NCBI GenBank assembly: GCA_035559595.1
Contig: DATMBF010000032.1
Location: 33,469 to 97,468 of the forward strand
Origin: DATMBF01 sp035559595
Lineage (GTDB): Bacteria; Bacteroidota; Ignavibacteria; UBA10030
Length of the DNA: 64,000 bases
Reading direction: 5' to 3'
Shown here: positions 9,005 through 17,593 of the stretch, piece by piece
Numbering within the stretch: the stretch's first letter is position 1
Layout: every line of letters starts with the position of its first letter
The notes under the pieces: model-generated
The model's database searches: none
What the model saw: the letters and a program-made list of their open reading frames with translations, nothing else
Told to the model about the DNA's origin: nothing
Position numbers and translations under genes: made by a program

Positions 9005-9727
9005 ATGCTGATCCTTCCAGCGATCGACATTTACGAGGGAAAATGTGTGCGCTTGAGGCAGGGACAGTTTGACGAGCGCACCGTGTATTCCGACTCACCA
9101 AAGGCGGTCGCCGAAGAATTTGTCCGCCAGGGACTCCGGCACCTCCATGTTGTCGACCTCGAGGGTGCAAAACACGGGACAATTAAGAATTGGGATTCAA
9201 TCAGTGCAATTCTTTCGATCAAAGGAGCACGGGTGCAAATTGGAGGCGGCGTTCGAACGGAAACCGATGTGAAACGGCTTCTTGATCTGGGGGTCTGGCG
9301 GATTGTTGTCGGCAGTGTCGCGGTGCAGTCACCTTCGGTCATTGAAGAGTGGCTGAAGAAATTCCCGGCGGAGAGGATCGCGATTGCGGTCGATGTGAAA
9401 GAGACAAAACTCGCGTACAGCGGTTGGACAAACAAAGCAAATCTCTCTCCGATCACTTTTGTGAACCAAATGAAGACCTACGGTGCAAAGACCTTCGTTT
9501 GTACCGACGTTAGCCGTGATGGGATGCTGATTGGAGCAAACATCGGTATGTGCAGGAGTCTCCTTGCGCAGGCGGGAAACATCGAGCTCATTGCGTGCGG
9601 CGGGGTCTCCTCTGTGGAAAACATCAACGCACTTCTGGAGGCGAAGGTAAGCGGCGTCGTCGTGGGAAAAGCTCTGTATGAGGGGACAATCAGCGTGAAA
9701 GACCTTACGAAATTCCTCTCTTCGTAA
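9005..9727 (+). CDS. hisA: HisA, ProFAR isomerase
   Basis: A 240-residue (beta-alpha)8 barrel with both catalytic aspartate motifs: LPAIDIYEGKCVRL at the N-terminus and CTDVSRDGMLIG in the second half. Phosphate-binding glycine motifs IGGGVRT and CGGVSS are also present. It converts ProFAR to PRFAR in histidine biosynthesis. No other his gene is present within 9 kb upstream or anywhere downstream in the window, so it stands outside a his operon. A dual HisA/TrpF role (PriA) is possible in principle but nothing in the sequence demands it. Confidence 0.93.
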   Translation: MLILPAIDIYEGKCVRLRQGQFDERTVYSDSPKAVAEEFVRQGLRHLHVVDLEGAKHGTIKNWDSISAILSIKGARVQIGGGVRTETDVKRLLDLGVWRIVVGSVAVQSPSVIEEWLKKFPAERIAIAVDVKETKLAYSGWTNKANLSPITFVNQMKTYGAKTFVCTDVSRDGMLIGANIGMCRSLLAQAGNIELIACGGVSSVENINALLEAKVSGVVVGKALYEGTISVKDLTKFLSS

Positions 9728-9739
9728 TCCTCTTTTCTG

Positions 9740-10132
9740 TCACCCTTTGTGCCTGAACTCGTGGCCGGCGTTCTGCAGGGCCTGAATCGCCTGCACCACA
9801 TGTTCCTCCCGAAAGAAGGTATACACCGTATCGAAGGTCGTCACGAGCAGAATCGGAATGTTGGCAACAGCTAACGGCGCGGTCAACGATGAGACAATCC
9901 CCGGTTCCGTGAGCTTCAACTCTTCCTCCACCCGAATGCATCTCCAGCCGATCTCCTGCTGAACATTGTTCGGAGCCATAAACTCCGGCGTCAACAGGGT
10001 CAGCTCATTCTCTGTGCGAAAAAAGAAGCACATATCTCCCTTCGTGACGGTTAACGGAACTTCGGAGAATTGCGGAAGCTTGCTTAGCGCAAACTTCTCC
10101 TCGATAAGATGGAGTTTGAGCTTCTTGTACAT
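9740..10132 (-). CDS. ACT-domain protein (ACT_7/CASTOR-like)
   Basis: A 130-residue stand-alone ACT protein. It follows the pattern of the COG3603 family: an N-terminal strand with FALSKLPQF, the GWRCIRVEEEL segment, SSLTAPLAVANIPILLVTTFDTVY, and a final helix AIQALQNAGHEF. Such proteins bind amino acids; the function in bacteria is mostly unknown. The frame is open to a TTG at 10174, but the ATG at 10132 (MYKKLKLHLIEE) matches where the family begins. It converges on hisA with 12 bases between the two stop codons. Confidence 0.8.
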   Translation of the reverse strand: MYKKLKLHLIEEKFALSKLPQFSEVPLTVTKGDMCFFFRTENELTLLTPEFMAPNNVQQEIGWRCIRVEEELKLTEPGIVSSLTAPLAVANIPILLVTTFDTVYTFFREEHVVQAIQALQNAGHEFRHKG

Positions 10133-10349
10133 ACGTTCGCTGCTCAATGTAACTCTTCTCGCGAACTGGTTCAAGGAACTCTTCCCTTTTTACGAATTTC
10201 CTGAAGGATTTTGTGCCGACCTAACGAGGAGATCAATTCTTCTCACACCTGCTGCCAGGTTGAACAACGGCCTTTTTTATTTGATTTGCTCCTGTTGTTC
10301 TGCTACTTTCCAAACACATTTCAGTCCAAATAAACCTGAGGCTTCAACA

Positions 10350-11744
10350 ATGAAACGATCTTCTCAGCATTTTCCCGCAATTTATCGTACGACTGTTGCC
10401 TTCACACTACTCTTTATTGCGTGGGCAAGACTCTTTGGTCAGTCTTCTCTTCTTCAATCCGGACCCATGGTCGGGTATGGACAGATGACTGAGGTGATGC
10501 TCTGGGTGCAAACGACAAAACCTGCTACAGTGCAGTTCCGCTATTGGGAAGTCGGCAACAGGACAACAACGTTGCTCAGCGACGCCGTCAAGACATTTTC
10601 AGACCGTGCCCACGTCGCACACGTGCTGATCAAGGGATTAAAGCCGGGAAAGAGGTTCGAATACGAGTTGCTGATCAACGGAAAGGTCGTGAAACGCCCC
10701 TACCCCCTCCGATTTCAAACACAGCCGCTGTGGCACTGGAGAACCGATCCGCCTGAATTCACTGTAGCATTCGGCTCATGTTTCTATGTAAACGAGACGG
10801 AGTGGGATCGTCCCGGGAAGCCGTACGGATCGGATTTTGAGATTCTCTCAATCCTCGCTTCCAAGAATCCCGATCTCATGCTCTGGATTGGAGATAACAC
10901 CTATTACCGGGAGGTCGATTGGCACACCGTTGCGGGTTTGCAGTACCGGTGGACGCACACACGGTCGTTGCCGGAGCTTCAGCCGATCCTTGGAGCAGCG
11001 CACAACTATGCAACGTGGGATGATCATGACTACGGGCCGAACGACTCGGACAGAGGCTATCGGCTGAGAAGAGAGGCGCTCGAGAACCACAAGCTGTTCT
11101 GGGCAAATCAGACATACGGAATAGAGGGCGTGCCCGGCGCCTTCGGACGGTTCGAATGGGGAGATGTGGAGTTTTTTTTACTGGACGACCGCTATCACCG
11201 TTCTCCCAATCGTGCCCCGAACGATGAGCAAAAAACGATGTTCGGCAAGGAGCAGCTCCAGTGGTTGATGGACGGGCTCATTTCAAGCAATGCGCCATTC
11301 AAGATTGTGGTCAATGGGAATCAGATACTCAATCCGACAACCGGGGGCGAATCATTCTACAACTATCGCCACGAGTACGATAAGCTTTTGAAATTTATTA
11401 AGGAGAACAGCATACCGGGCGTCCTTTTTCTCTCCGGCGACAAGCATCTTACGGAGCTCATTCACCTTCGCGATACCACATTTTACACGTTGTATGATTA
11501 CACGAGTTCATCGCTCACTGCGGGACTCTCAACGTACGACGAGAGCGAGAATCCGCACGTGGTTCCTGGTACGCTGGTGAATGATGCGCACACGTTCGGG
11601 ATACTACGATTCAGCGGACCGAGAACGGATCGGAAGGTGGTGATGGAATGCTGGGATCATACAGGAAAGCTGCGATGGTCACACGAAATCAAGGCGCGGG
11701 ATTTGCGTGCTCCGGGGCAATCCGGCATGCGGGAGATACAATAG
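10350..11744 (+). CDS. PhoD-like alkaline phosphatase, exported
   Basis: 464 residues. A signal peptide (TVAFTLLFIAWARLFGQS) leads into the PhoD N-terminal domain (VGYGQMTEVMLWVQT). The metallophosphatase domain follows, with AFGSCFY, MLWIGDNTYY, WDDHDYGPND and LFLSGDKH, which carry the expected metal ligands. PhoD-family enzymes release phosphate from phosphodiesters or monoesters outside the cytoplasm. The frame is open upstream to 9966 but overlaps the ACT gene; the ATG at 10350 gives a clean signal peptide. An intrinsic terminator follows the gene. No pho regulator or transporter is adjacent. Confidence 0.9.
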   Translation: MKRSSQHFPAIYRTTVAFTLLFIAWARLFGQSSLLQSGPMVGYGQMTEVMLWVQTTKPATVQFRYWEVGNRTTTLLSDAVKTFSDRAHVAHVLIKGLKPGKRFEYELLINGKVVKRPYPLRFQTQPLWHWRTDPPEFTVAFGSCFYVNETEWDRPGKPYGSDFEILSILASKNPDLMLWIGDNTYYREVDWHTVAGLQYRWTHTRSLPELQPILGAAHNYATWDDHDYGPNDSDRGYRLRREALENHKLFWANQTYGIEGVPGAFGRFEWGDVEFFLLDDRYHRSPNRAPNDEQKTMFGKEQLQWLMDGLISSNAPFKIVVNGNQILNPTTGGESFYNYRHEYDKLLKFIKENSIPGVLFLSGDKHLTELIHLRDTTFYTLYDYTSSSLTAGLSTYDESENPHVVPGTLVNDAHTFGILRFSGPRTDRKVVMECWDHTGKLRWSHEIKARDLRAPGQSGMREIQ

Positions 11745-11794
11745 GCCGTATTGAAGTCTCGTTTCTCAAGGAGTCGAACCTCTGGTTTAAAACA

Positions 11795-11824
11795 CAAAAC
11801 CCCGACCATCTGGCCGGGGTTTTG
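11795..11824. terminator. bidirectional intrinsic terminator
   Basis: Perfect ten-base inverted repeat CAAAACCCCG (11795-11804) and CGGGGTTTTG (11815-11824) with a ten-base loop. It lies between the convergent phosphatase and response-regulator genes. The AAAA and TTTT at the outer stem ends give a U-run in both directions. Confidence 0.8.
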
Positions 11825-11848
11825 CGTTTCTGAGAAACGTATTCACAT

Positions 11849-12604
11849 CTATGTCTGCTCTGCAACCTCCTTCATCTTGCCCTCCCACCGTGCCTTGATC
11901 TGCTGAATCTCCGGCGTGTCCGTATGCTTCGCATACATGAACCGGTAGAGATTGAGAATTTCCTGAATCGCCCCCTCCAGCACCGCCATCTGCCGCTTCA
12001 ACCCTTTGATGAGCTCGACATATTTCTCGTGAATCCCGCCCGGAATCTGCTTGCCGATCTCTGCCCCTTTTGCTTCGAGATCTGCCGCAATCCCCGCGAG
12101 CATGCCGTTGAGCGTAGGGGTAATCTGGTTGAGAACCGTATGGACAACCTCCGTTGCCTCTTTGTTCAATCGAATCTCTCGTGCACGCTCCTCCTCAATG
12201 GCCTTCTGTATGCGAAAGAGATGGCGCTCGTGCGTCGCCCGAATGGCAAGCGCAAGATGAGGTATCTCGATCTCTTCTTTTCTCAAATAATCGTAGGCAC
12301 CAAATTTCATCGCCTCGACAGCCACGAACTCCGATCCCGCCGCCGTTAGCATGATAACGGGCGTTTCCAGCTTCTGCTCGTACATCCACTGGAGAACGTT
12401 CAAGCCGCTAATCTGGGGCATCTTGTAATCGAGAAGGATGACATCGAAGGATTCTCTTCCTTCTTTGAGAAGCCTGAGCGCTTCAATACCCGAATACGCG
12501 ACAGTGGTTTTAAAACCGTAGTCCGTTCTTAGTTGCTCGGCGATGACGCTGATGAAAACACCTTCGTCATCCACCAGCAAGACAGAGAGTGGTTCGCCAT
12601 TCAT
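11849..12604 (-). CDS. response regulator without DNA-binding domain (copy A)
   Basis: 251 residues. Residues 1-125 form a receiver domain: acidic pocket LLVDDE, phosphoacceptor aspartate in DVILLDYKMP, switch threonine in VIMLTAAG and the KT-type lysine in YLRKEE. The C-terminal half is alpha-helical, with no recognisable DNA-binding, kinase or cyclase domain. It begins with a basic signalling helix (ATHERHLFRIQKAIEEERAREIRLNKEATE). The next gene on the same strand (12736-13497) encodes a paralogue with the same architecture. The output is unknown; a four-helix phosphotransfer or protein-docking module is a guess. Confidence 0.88.
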   Translation of the reverse strand: MNGEPLSVLLVDDEGVFISVIAEQLRTDYGFKTTVAYSGIEALRLLKEGRESFDVILLDYKMPQISGLNVLQWMYEQKLETPVIMLTAAGSEFVAVEAMKFGAYDYLRKEEIEIPHLALAIRATHERHLFRIQKAIEEERAREIRLNKEATEVVHTVLNQITPTLNGMLAGIAADLEAKGAEIGKQIPGGIHEKYVELIKGLKRQMAVLEGAIQEILNLYRFMYAKHTDTPEIQQIKARWEGKMKEVAEQT

Positions 12605-12735
12605 AATAGTCTCCTTCTCAATTTGGGGCAGGCTGCCTCTGCGGGCTGTTGAAGCGCGGGATAATCAGCAGGATCGCTTCCCCACCGTACCCAGAGATTC
12701 GCCATCGTCACTCAACCGACATCGTGTTGCAACTC

Positions 12736-13497
12736 TCAGGAGCGCGGAACGGGATGGAGTTTCAGCTCCAGTTCCTTCCGCATATGCTCGATTTCACCGG
12801 ATTCGCTGTGGTGGGCATGCAGAATCTGGTACAAGCTCAGCAAACCGCGGACGCCTGTCTCAAGCACACCGACATGCTTCCTGATTTCTTCAAACAATCG
12901 CTCAAACTCGTTTCGCTGCTCGGTAGACAAATTGTTAATGAGAGACCCTACTTTCTGGTCCAGCTCCACGGCAATCGCTGCAAAACTTTCGTTCAACGAC
13001 GGAGCGATCGCGTTCAAGACCTCACGGACCTTTTCCGTGGCCTCATTGTTCAGCCGGATCTCCTGCGACCGCTCCTCTTCCAGCATCTTCGAGATGCGGA
13101 ACAACCGCCGTTCGTGCGTTGCCTGAATCACTGAAGCCAAGCGATCAAGAGTGATTTCTTCTTTGCGGAGGTAGTCGTACGCACCGAGTTTCATGGACTC
13201 GACGGCAAGTGTTTCGGAACCAGCTCCCGTCAGCATCACGACCGGCGTTTCATTCTTCTGCTCGAGCATTCGTTGAAGAACATTCAAGCCGGTCATCTCG
13301 GGCATCATGTAATCGAGCACCACGACATCAAAGCCGTGATTCGGCCGCTCGAGCAATGCCAACGCTTCGGGTCCGGAATAGACCCGCGTGGTCAGAAATC
13401 CGAATTCCTCCCTGAGGTGAATCGCCAGAAAATCGATAAACGACTTTTCATCGTCTACCAGTAAAACGGAGAGACGTTCCATTGAGGGTTCTTTCAT
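12736..13497 (-). CDS. response regulator without DNA-binding domain (copy B)
   Basis: 253 residues, a clear paralogue of copy A throughout. Shared stretches include EALALLERPNHGFDVVVLDYMMP against EALRLLKEGRESFDVILLDYKMP, GAYDYLRKEEI, and ERSQEIRLNNEATE against ERAREIRLNKEATE. The receiver residues are intact (LLVDDE, LDYMMP, VMLTGAG, LRKEE). The C-terminal helical region diverges faster than the receiver. It lies 131 bases upstream of copy A on the same strand. No histidine kinase is adjacent. ATG at 13497 or 13482 could be the start. Two inverted repeats lie within 145 bases upstream. Confidence 0.88.
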   Translation of the reverse strand: MKEPSMERLSVLLVDDEKSFIDFLAIHLREEFGFLTTRVYSGPEALALLERPNHGFDVVVLDYMMPEMTGLNVLQRMLEQKNETPVVMLTGAGSETLAVESMKLGAYDYLRKEEITLDRLASVIQATHERRLFRISKMLEEERSQEIRLNNEATEKVREVLNAIAPSLNESFAAIAVELDQKVGSLINNLSTEQRNEFERLFEEIRKHVGVLETGVRGLLSLYQILHAHHSESGEIEHMRKELELKLHPVPRS

Positions 13498-13584
13498 AAA
13501 ACGAGAAACGGCGAGGGAGGCTATTGGGGGAAAAATTTAGAGAGCTTCGTGGTAAGATTCAAGTGGCATGCAAGAAAAAATCTT

Positions 13585-13640
13585 TGACGTTGATCAGCGT
13601 CATGGGATTAACGCGTTTTTTCGTGGAACGCCTTCCACGA
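13585..13640. promoter_or_regulatory. pair of inverted repeats upstream of response regulator B
   Basis: An 18-base imperfect palindrome TGACGTTGATCAGCGTCA (13585-13602, one G-T mismatch pair) and an inverted repeat TCGTGGAA/TTCCACGA (13621-13628 and 13633-13640). They sit between the SufT-like gene and the response regulator. Neither is followed by a U-run on the transcribed (minus) strand, so they are more likely operator sites or RNA structure than terminators. Function unknown. Confidence 0.35.
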
Positions 13641-13658
13641 CTCGCCAGAAAGTGCGCT

Positions 13659-13988
13659 TTATGATTCGATTCCCAATTTCTTTCTTGCCGCTTCGCTCAT
13701 CAATTGCGGATTCCAGGGTGGATTCCAAACAAGCCGAACATCACCGTCAGAAACGCCGGGAATCTTCAGAATTCGTTGCTTCACCTGATTGGCGATCATA
13801 TCCGCCATGCCGCAACCTGGAGTGGTGAGTGTCATCTTCACGCCGACCCAGTCGTCAACGATGGTGATCCCGTACACGAGACCGAGATCGACGACGTTCA
13901 CCGGGATTTCAGGGTCATAGCATTCCCGAAGGGCATCGAGAACCTGGGCTTCTGTGATCACTCCTTGGGATTGGGGGGATGAATTCAT
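13659..13988 (-). CDS. SufT/MIP18-type iron-sulfur assembly factor (DUF59)
   Basis: A 109-residue DUF59 protein. It has the family opening VLDALRECYDPEIPVNVVDLG, then TLTTPGCGMADMI with the conserved cysteine, and the C-terminal VWNPPWNPQLMSEAARKKLG. Homologues help insert Fe-S clusters into target proteins (SufT in bacteria, MIP18 in eukaryotes) or belong to phenylacetate degradation (PaaD). No suf, isc or paa genes are nearby, so a general Fe-S role is more likely. The gene is separate from apbE, 69 bases upstream on the same strand. Confidence 0.9.
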   Translation of the reverse strand: MNSSPQSQGVITEAQVLDALRECYDPEIPVNVVDLGLVYGITIVDDWVGVKMTLTTPGCGMADMIANQVKQRILKIPGVSDGDVRLVWNPPWNPQLMSEAARKKLGIES

Positions 13989-14056
13989 GGTTTGGATTTG
14001 AGGTTTGGGTAAAGTTAGGATTCAGGATGCAAGATGGAGATAACGTACGCATTCCC

Positions 14057-15067
14057 TTAGTGAGTTACAACTCCATGCTCGTCGATCGAAATTACTGTAA
14101 TAGCTTTCGCTTGGGTGACTATGCCTTTCAGCCAATCGTTCTTAAAGAAGAAGAGGCCTGTCGACAGGGCATCGGCCTCCAGCGACGTCGAGGCGATTAC
14201 CGAAAGGCTGCGAAAATCATGCCGCGGTTGACCATTCAAGGGGTCAATGATATGACCCAATTTCTTCCCCTCAATTTCGACAAACTTCTCAGACAAAGCG
14301 GACGTGGAGAGAGCTTTATCCTTCAGCACCAGCGTTGTGGCAACTCGGCGGGGGTCCAGAGGGTCAGGGAGGCCGACGGACCAGCCGTCGGATTCGTTAG
14401 GAGCGCCGAGAGCGTAAACATCACCGCTGTGATTGATGAAGGCAGATTCAATGCCCGCCGATTTCAGAATGGTAACAACCCGGTCTACAGCATAACCGAC
14501 AGCAATTCCGCCGAAATCCAGCGCCGCATTTGGATGCCTGAGTCCAACGGATCGGTTCTTCTCGTCAACCTCAATCTGGCAAAACCCCACGGCCGCCCGT
14601 GCTTCATCAAGCTCCCTCTCCGACGGGCGAACAAGGCTTCGCCTGCCGCGAAATCCCCAAATGCGCATCAGCGGCTCGACAGTAATGTCGAACACCCCGC
14701 CCGAGATTTCATGAAAGCGTCGGGAATGATGAATCACATCAAGGATCGACTGATCAACGGGAACCATTTGCCTCCCGGCCAATCTATTCACAGCAGAAAG
14801 CTGACTCTCCGGGTTGTAGACACTCATCAGCCCATCGAGCCGCCGGAGTTCCTGAAATGCACTGCTCATGGCTGTGTTGCAGTGGGACCGAGACTCCCCA
14901 TACGCCTCAATGGTAACGATGGTGCCCATGACGTACTGGGCGCGACAGAGATACGAACGTGTGCCCGAAGCAAGGGATGGAAGAGGCAAGAGGAGTGCAG
15001 CGGCAAGACCGGTTCCGGCCCGAAGTGACGAGCGGAGGAAATCTCGCCTTCCGAAACGTCGATTCAT
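14057..15067 (-). CDS. apbE: ApbE, FAD:protein FMN transferase
   Basis: 336 residues with a twin-arginine export signal (RRDFLRSSLRAGTGLAAALLLPLP). The ApbE fold shows MGTIVTIEAYG, the FAD-binding NPESQLSAVNRLAG, LDFGGIAVGYAVDR, and SALSEKFVEIEGKKLGHIIDP, including the metal-site region. It transfers FMN from FAD onto a threonine or serine of target flavoproteins outside the cytoplasm. A likely target is encoded two genes upstream in the same operon (the FMN-binding protein at 15685-16248). This gives a self-contained maturation pair. Confidence 0.93.
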   Translation of the reverse strand: MNRRFGRRDFLRSSLRAGTGLAAALLLPLPSLASGTRSYLCRAQYVMGTIVTIEAYGESRSHCNTAMSSAFQELRRLDGLMSVYNPESQLSAVNRLAGRQMVPVDQSILDVIHHSRRFHEISGGVFDITVEPLMRIWGFRGRRSLVRPSERELDEARAAVGFCQIEVDEKNRSVGLRHPNAALDFGGIAVGYAVDRVVTILKSAGIESAFINHSGDVYALGAPNESDGWSVGLPDPLDPRRVATTLVLKDKALSTSALSEKFVEIEGKKLGHIIDPLNGQPRHDFRSLSVIASTSLEADALSTGLFFFKNDWLKGIVTQAKAITVISIDEHGVVTH

Positions 15068-15073
15068 CGGCTC

Positions 15074-15685
15074 TTACGCTGAGCCAACCGGCTCGCGAGT
15101 TGTTGTAAGCGCCATTCGACGACGACGTTTCTCTTCCGAATGCTTGTGAGGTTTGGGAAGACCGGGAGATTCCTCAGAGCGTTCTTCGGGGGGGCGTCCG
15201 TTCCGGCCGGAGCGAAGAAGAAACATCGCGAGTGCCCCAAGGAGAATGATGAGACTTCCCTGGAGAGCAACAAATGACATAATCTTTAGCCATGCAAATC
15301 CCGGATGTACGAATCGCACCAACCAGGACGAGCCCTCGCCAAGAAGTCCGGCAAGGAAGGGGACGAGAATCAATGTCAGTTTTCCTGCCCTCGTGAATGG
15401 AGCGAAGATAACAAGATGTGTTAGCATGAGCAGCACCATCGCCATCATCGGCAGATGCATGTGGGTGACTTCCATCATGGACTGGTATGTGCGAGCAGGG
15501 CGGAAGTCCTCTTCCGAGCCGTTATAGTAGCGCACCACAGACTCCGGTGAGAGATCCATCCGGTCGAAATAGATGAGGAAGTTCGTGATGACGAACCCAA
15601 CTAAGAAGAGAAGAGCAAGGCTTAACGTAAGCCGCATGTAGGGATTGTTCTGAAAACCGCCGTTTTGAAGGTATTTCATTGTCAT
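15074..15685 (-). CDS. four-helix membrane protein with paired histidines
   Basis: About 203 residues. Transmembrane helices lie near residues 19-39, 78-98, 103-120 and 133-157, with a basic C-terminal tail. The loop entering the second helix carries EVTHMHLP (His76, His78), His91 is inside the helix, and a conserved-looking FVHPGFAWLK follows (His128). This spacing could ligate haem b, which would fit its place between an FMN-binding protein and ApbE, but that is inference. I know similar uncharacterised proteins from other electron-transfer clusters but not a named function. The ATG at 15685 has GAGGAG before it and overlaps the upstream stop codon (TGATG). An in-frame GTG one codon earlier is an alternative. 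Confidence 0.75.
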   Translation of the reverse strand: MTMKYLQNGGFQNNPYMRLTLSLALLFLVGFVITNFLIYFDRMDLSPESVVRYYNGSEEDFRPARTYQSMMEVTHMHLPMMAMVLLMLTHLVIFAPFTRAGKLTLILVPFLAGLLGEGSSWLVRFVHPGFAWLKIMSFVALQGSLIILLGALAMFLLRSGRNGRPPEERSEESPGLPKPHKHSEEKRRRRMALTTTREPVGSA

Positions 15686-16248
15686 CACTCCTCTTTTGGC
15701 ACGGCAATTTCAAATGTCGCAAGCATTCGACGAACCCCCTCGGCTATGGCATGAGCAGAAAGCGTAGCCCCGGCAATATTCTGGACCCCTCGCTTCAAAA
15801 AAAGATCATTCTCCAGTCGTTTCGCTTTGAACAACTCCAACCATCGCTTCGGGGGAAGATAATCCTCCGGCTCATAGAATGCGAGAATTTCAACCGATCG
15901 CACGGAACTATCCGGATCAATAATGGTCATGAACGTCGCCGGCATCGTCCGGACGACATGTGTCTCAAAGAAAGCATAACCGTCAACCTTTCCTCCCACC
16001 TTCCCAACGTAATATGTCACCACTCGGCTTTCGACCTTCGCCTTCGCTTTCGCTTGTATCGCCTCAACCTGGCGGTCCGTCAGAAATACAGTTTTCCGCC
16101 CGACGGAAGCAGCCTGCGGAAATGAAAGCTTTAGGGCTTCATCTCTTGTAAGATACACCTGTGCCTGAAGAAGGTTTGAAAAGAGGAGAAGTGGAAGTGC
16201 ACTTTGAATAAGTCTCTTTAGAAGAGATAGTTCAGCGCGAGATTCCAT
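15685..16248 (-). CDS. extracytoplasmic FMN-binding domain protein
   Basis: 187 residues. A signal-type hydrophobic segment (LIQSALPLLLFSNLLQAQ) is followed by a single FMN-binding domain. The end of that domain carries AGATLSAHAIAEGVRR, matching the flavinylation motif of NqrC and RnfG. Ser164 (or Thr162) is the expected site of phosphoester-linked FMN. YYVGKVGGKVDGYAFFETHVV and the late FLKRGVQNIAG also fit the domain. Role: a one-electron relay outside the cytoplasmic membrane. ApbE, two genes downstream, is the expected modifying enzyme. The gene overlaps the porin by 31 bases and the next gene by one base. Confidence 0.85.
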   Translation of the reverse strand: MESRAELSLLKRLIQSALPLLLFSNLLQAQVYLTRDEALKLSFPQAASVGRKTVFLTDRQVEAIQAKAKAKVESRVVTYYVGKVGGKVDGYAFFETHVVRTMPATFMTIIDPDSSVRSVEILAFYEPEDYLPPKRWLELFKAKRLENDLFLKRGVQNIAGATLSAHAIAEGVRRMLATFEIAVPKEE

Positions 16249-17498
16249 TGGTTGATTGCTGTGATTGCCTTGTTCGAGATGTCACTATGGTCAAACTTGA
16301 ACGCTACGTTCGGATGTGGTTTGTACGAAAAACCGAGCGTGAGAACCGTGCGATCCGCGGCTTTGCTGGCCGTAGAGCCTGCCGGAACGGAAGCATGGGT
16401 GTTGACAGCCTCATATTGCACAAACGGTACAAGGGCATGAGCTGAACCCGGCACGATCCATGGAATGATATCATAGCCCGCAACGACATAATAACCCGTC
16501 ATCGATGAGCCGATTGTTCTGCCAGCAAGCTTGCTCACTTTCTCTGCCTCATCAATCGAGTTTGCAGCATAGAGGGCGCGGACCTCGAGTCCCTTCCAGG
16601 CAAACTCTCCATGCACGCTCAAGACCGTTGTATTTGCTTTGATTGTCGCGCCCGCGGAGTCTTTTCTTCCCTGGCCGGAGTTTCCGTTGTAAAAGCTGAA
16701 CCCGAGAACGCTTCCGGGGAGACCGGTGAATTCGACCTTCCCTGTAATGCCGAGATCTTCAGCCAGCGACCGCGCGCCGCTTTGTCTGCCGCCACGAATG
16801 CCATCTATGTCTGTAAATTTTGCAGCGTCCAGGCCCTCGACAACGTAGGCCCGGTAATTGAAAAGGCCAAACTCGCCGTACGCTCCGAGCCCATTTGTTC
16901 GCCAGGTGCTCGGGATAATCGATCGTTCGACCAACGGTCGCAATGAACCAAAGAAGGTCGACGGTTCATGTTTTTCGTTGACAATACCCACCGGGGGAAG
17001 TACCATTCCTGCCCGGATGTTCAATCCCTTCGAGAGCATGAGCTCGACGTAGCCGAATTCCATCGAAACCTCGCCCCCCTTTCCCGTGCTGGCATGCTCG
17101 AATTCGATCTCGGAGTTGAACAGAATCCAATCGTTAAACCGGAATCCCACATACACAACATTCCGCAGATAGTCCACCTGATCTTTCTTATTGGCGTCTG
17201 CACCATCGTCCCGCTGACGATCATAGTTCTCGTAAACAACTTCGCCGTACCCGGCAATCGAAACGCCGGTTTTCTTCAACTGGTAAACCTTGGCTGCTGC
17301 GGGGCCGAGTCCCCGTTGAGCCTCGTAACGCTCTTCACTCACCTCACCAAGTTTCATGCGCTCCAATTCTTGTGTCAAAATCTCGATCTGGCGCTGGATC
17401 TCTTTCAGTGTATCCTGTTGTGTCTGTGCCGGAACGACCGCGACCGGTGTTGCGAGAATGCATACCGCCATCGGTATACGGAGAAGCCATCGATGCAT
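16218..17498 (-). CDS. outer-membrane porin-like beta-barrel protein
   Basis: 426 residues. A signal peptide (MAVCILATPVAVVPAQT) is followed by a short coiled coil (LKEIQRQIEILTQELERMK), a pattern common to trimeric porins. About 300 residues of alternating amphipathic strands then end in a terminal aromatic (NLALNYLF). There is a strong GGAGG site before the ATG. The gene leads a four-gene operon with the FMN-binding protein, the histidine-containing membrane protein and apbE. The coupling suggests that the pore serves the same process, for instance passage of a metal or electron acceptor. The substrate cannot be read from the sequence. Confidence 0.8.
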   Translation of the reverse strand: MHRWLLRIPMAVCILATPVAVVPAQTQQDTLKEIQRQIEILTQELERMKLGEVSEERYEAQRGLGPAAAKVYQLKKTGVSIAGYGEVVYENYDRQRDDGADANKKDQVDYLRNVVYVGFRFNDWILFNSEIEFEHASTGKGGEVSMEFGYVELMLSKGLNIRAGMVLPPVGIVNEKHEPSTFFGSLRPLVERSIIPSTWRTNGLGAYGEFGLFNYRAYVVEGLDAAKFTDIDGIRGGRQSGARSLAEDLGITGKVEFTGLPGSVLGFSFYNGNSGQGRKDSAGATIKANTTVLSVHGEFAWKGLEVRALYAANSIDEAEKVSKLAGRTIGSSMTGYYVVAGYDIIPWIVPGSAHALVPFVQYEAVNTHASVPAGSTASKAADRTVLTLGFSYKPHPNVAFKFDHSDISNKAITAINQWNLALNYLF

Positions 17499-17558
17499 TG
17501 CGAACCTCCTTGTGATGACGTTGATGGACAGCCGTCACAAGAAAGTCAGCATCGGAGC

Positions 17559-17587
17559 TTGACAACCCTCTGCATCTTCAGTATATT
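17559..17587 (+). promoter_or_regulatory. sigma-70 promoter facing away from the porin
   Basis: TTGACA at 17559-17564, a 17-base spacer and TATATT at 17582-17587 on the plus strand. No plus-strand protein gene follows before 19179. The transcript would instead run into the hairpins at 17601-17665. Confidence 0.7.
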
Positions 17588-17593
17588 GCCGCA

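Noticed and set aside
13621..13640. TCGTGGAA/TTCCACGA hairpin as a terminator of the SufT-like gene
   Set aside because: On the minus strand the stem is followed by A residues, not a U-run; kept only as an inverted repeat.
13979..15028. 349-residue open frame on the plus strand
   Set aside because: Antisense to apbE, which has all its family motifs.
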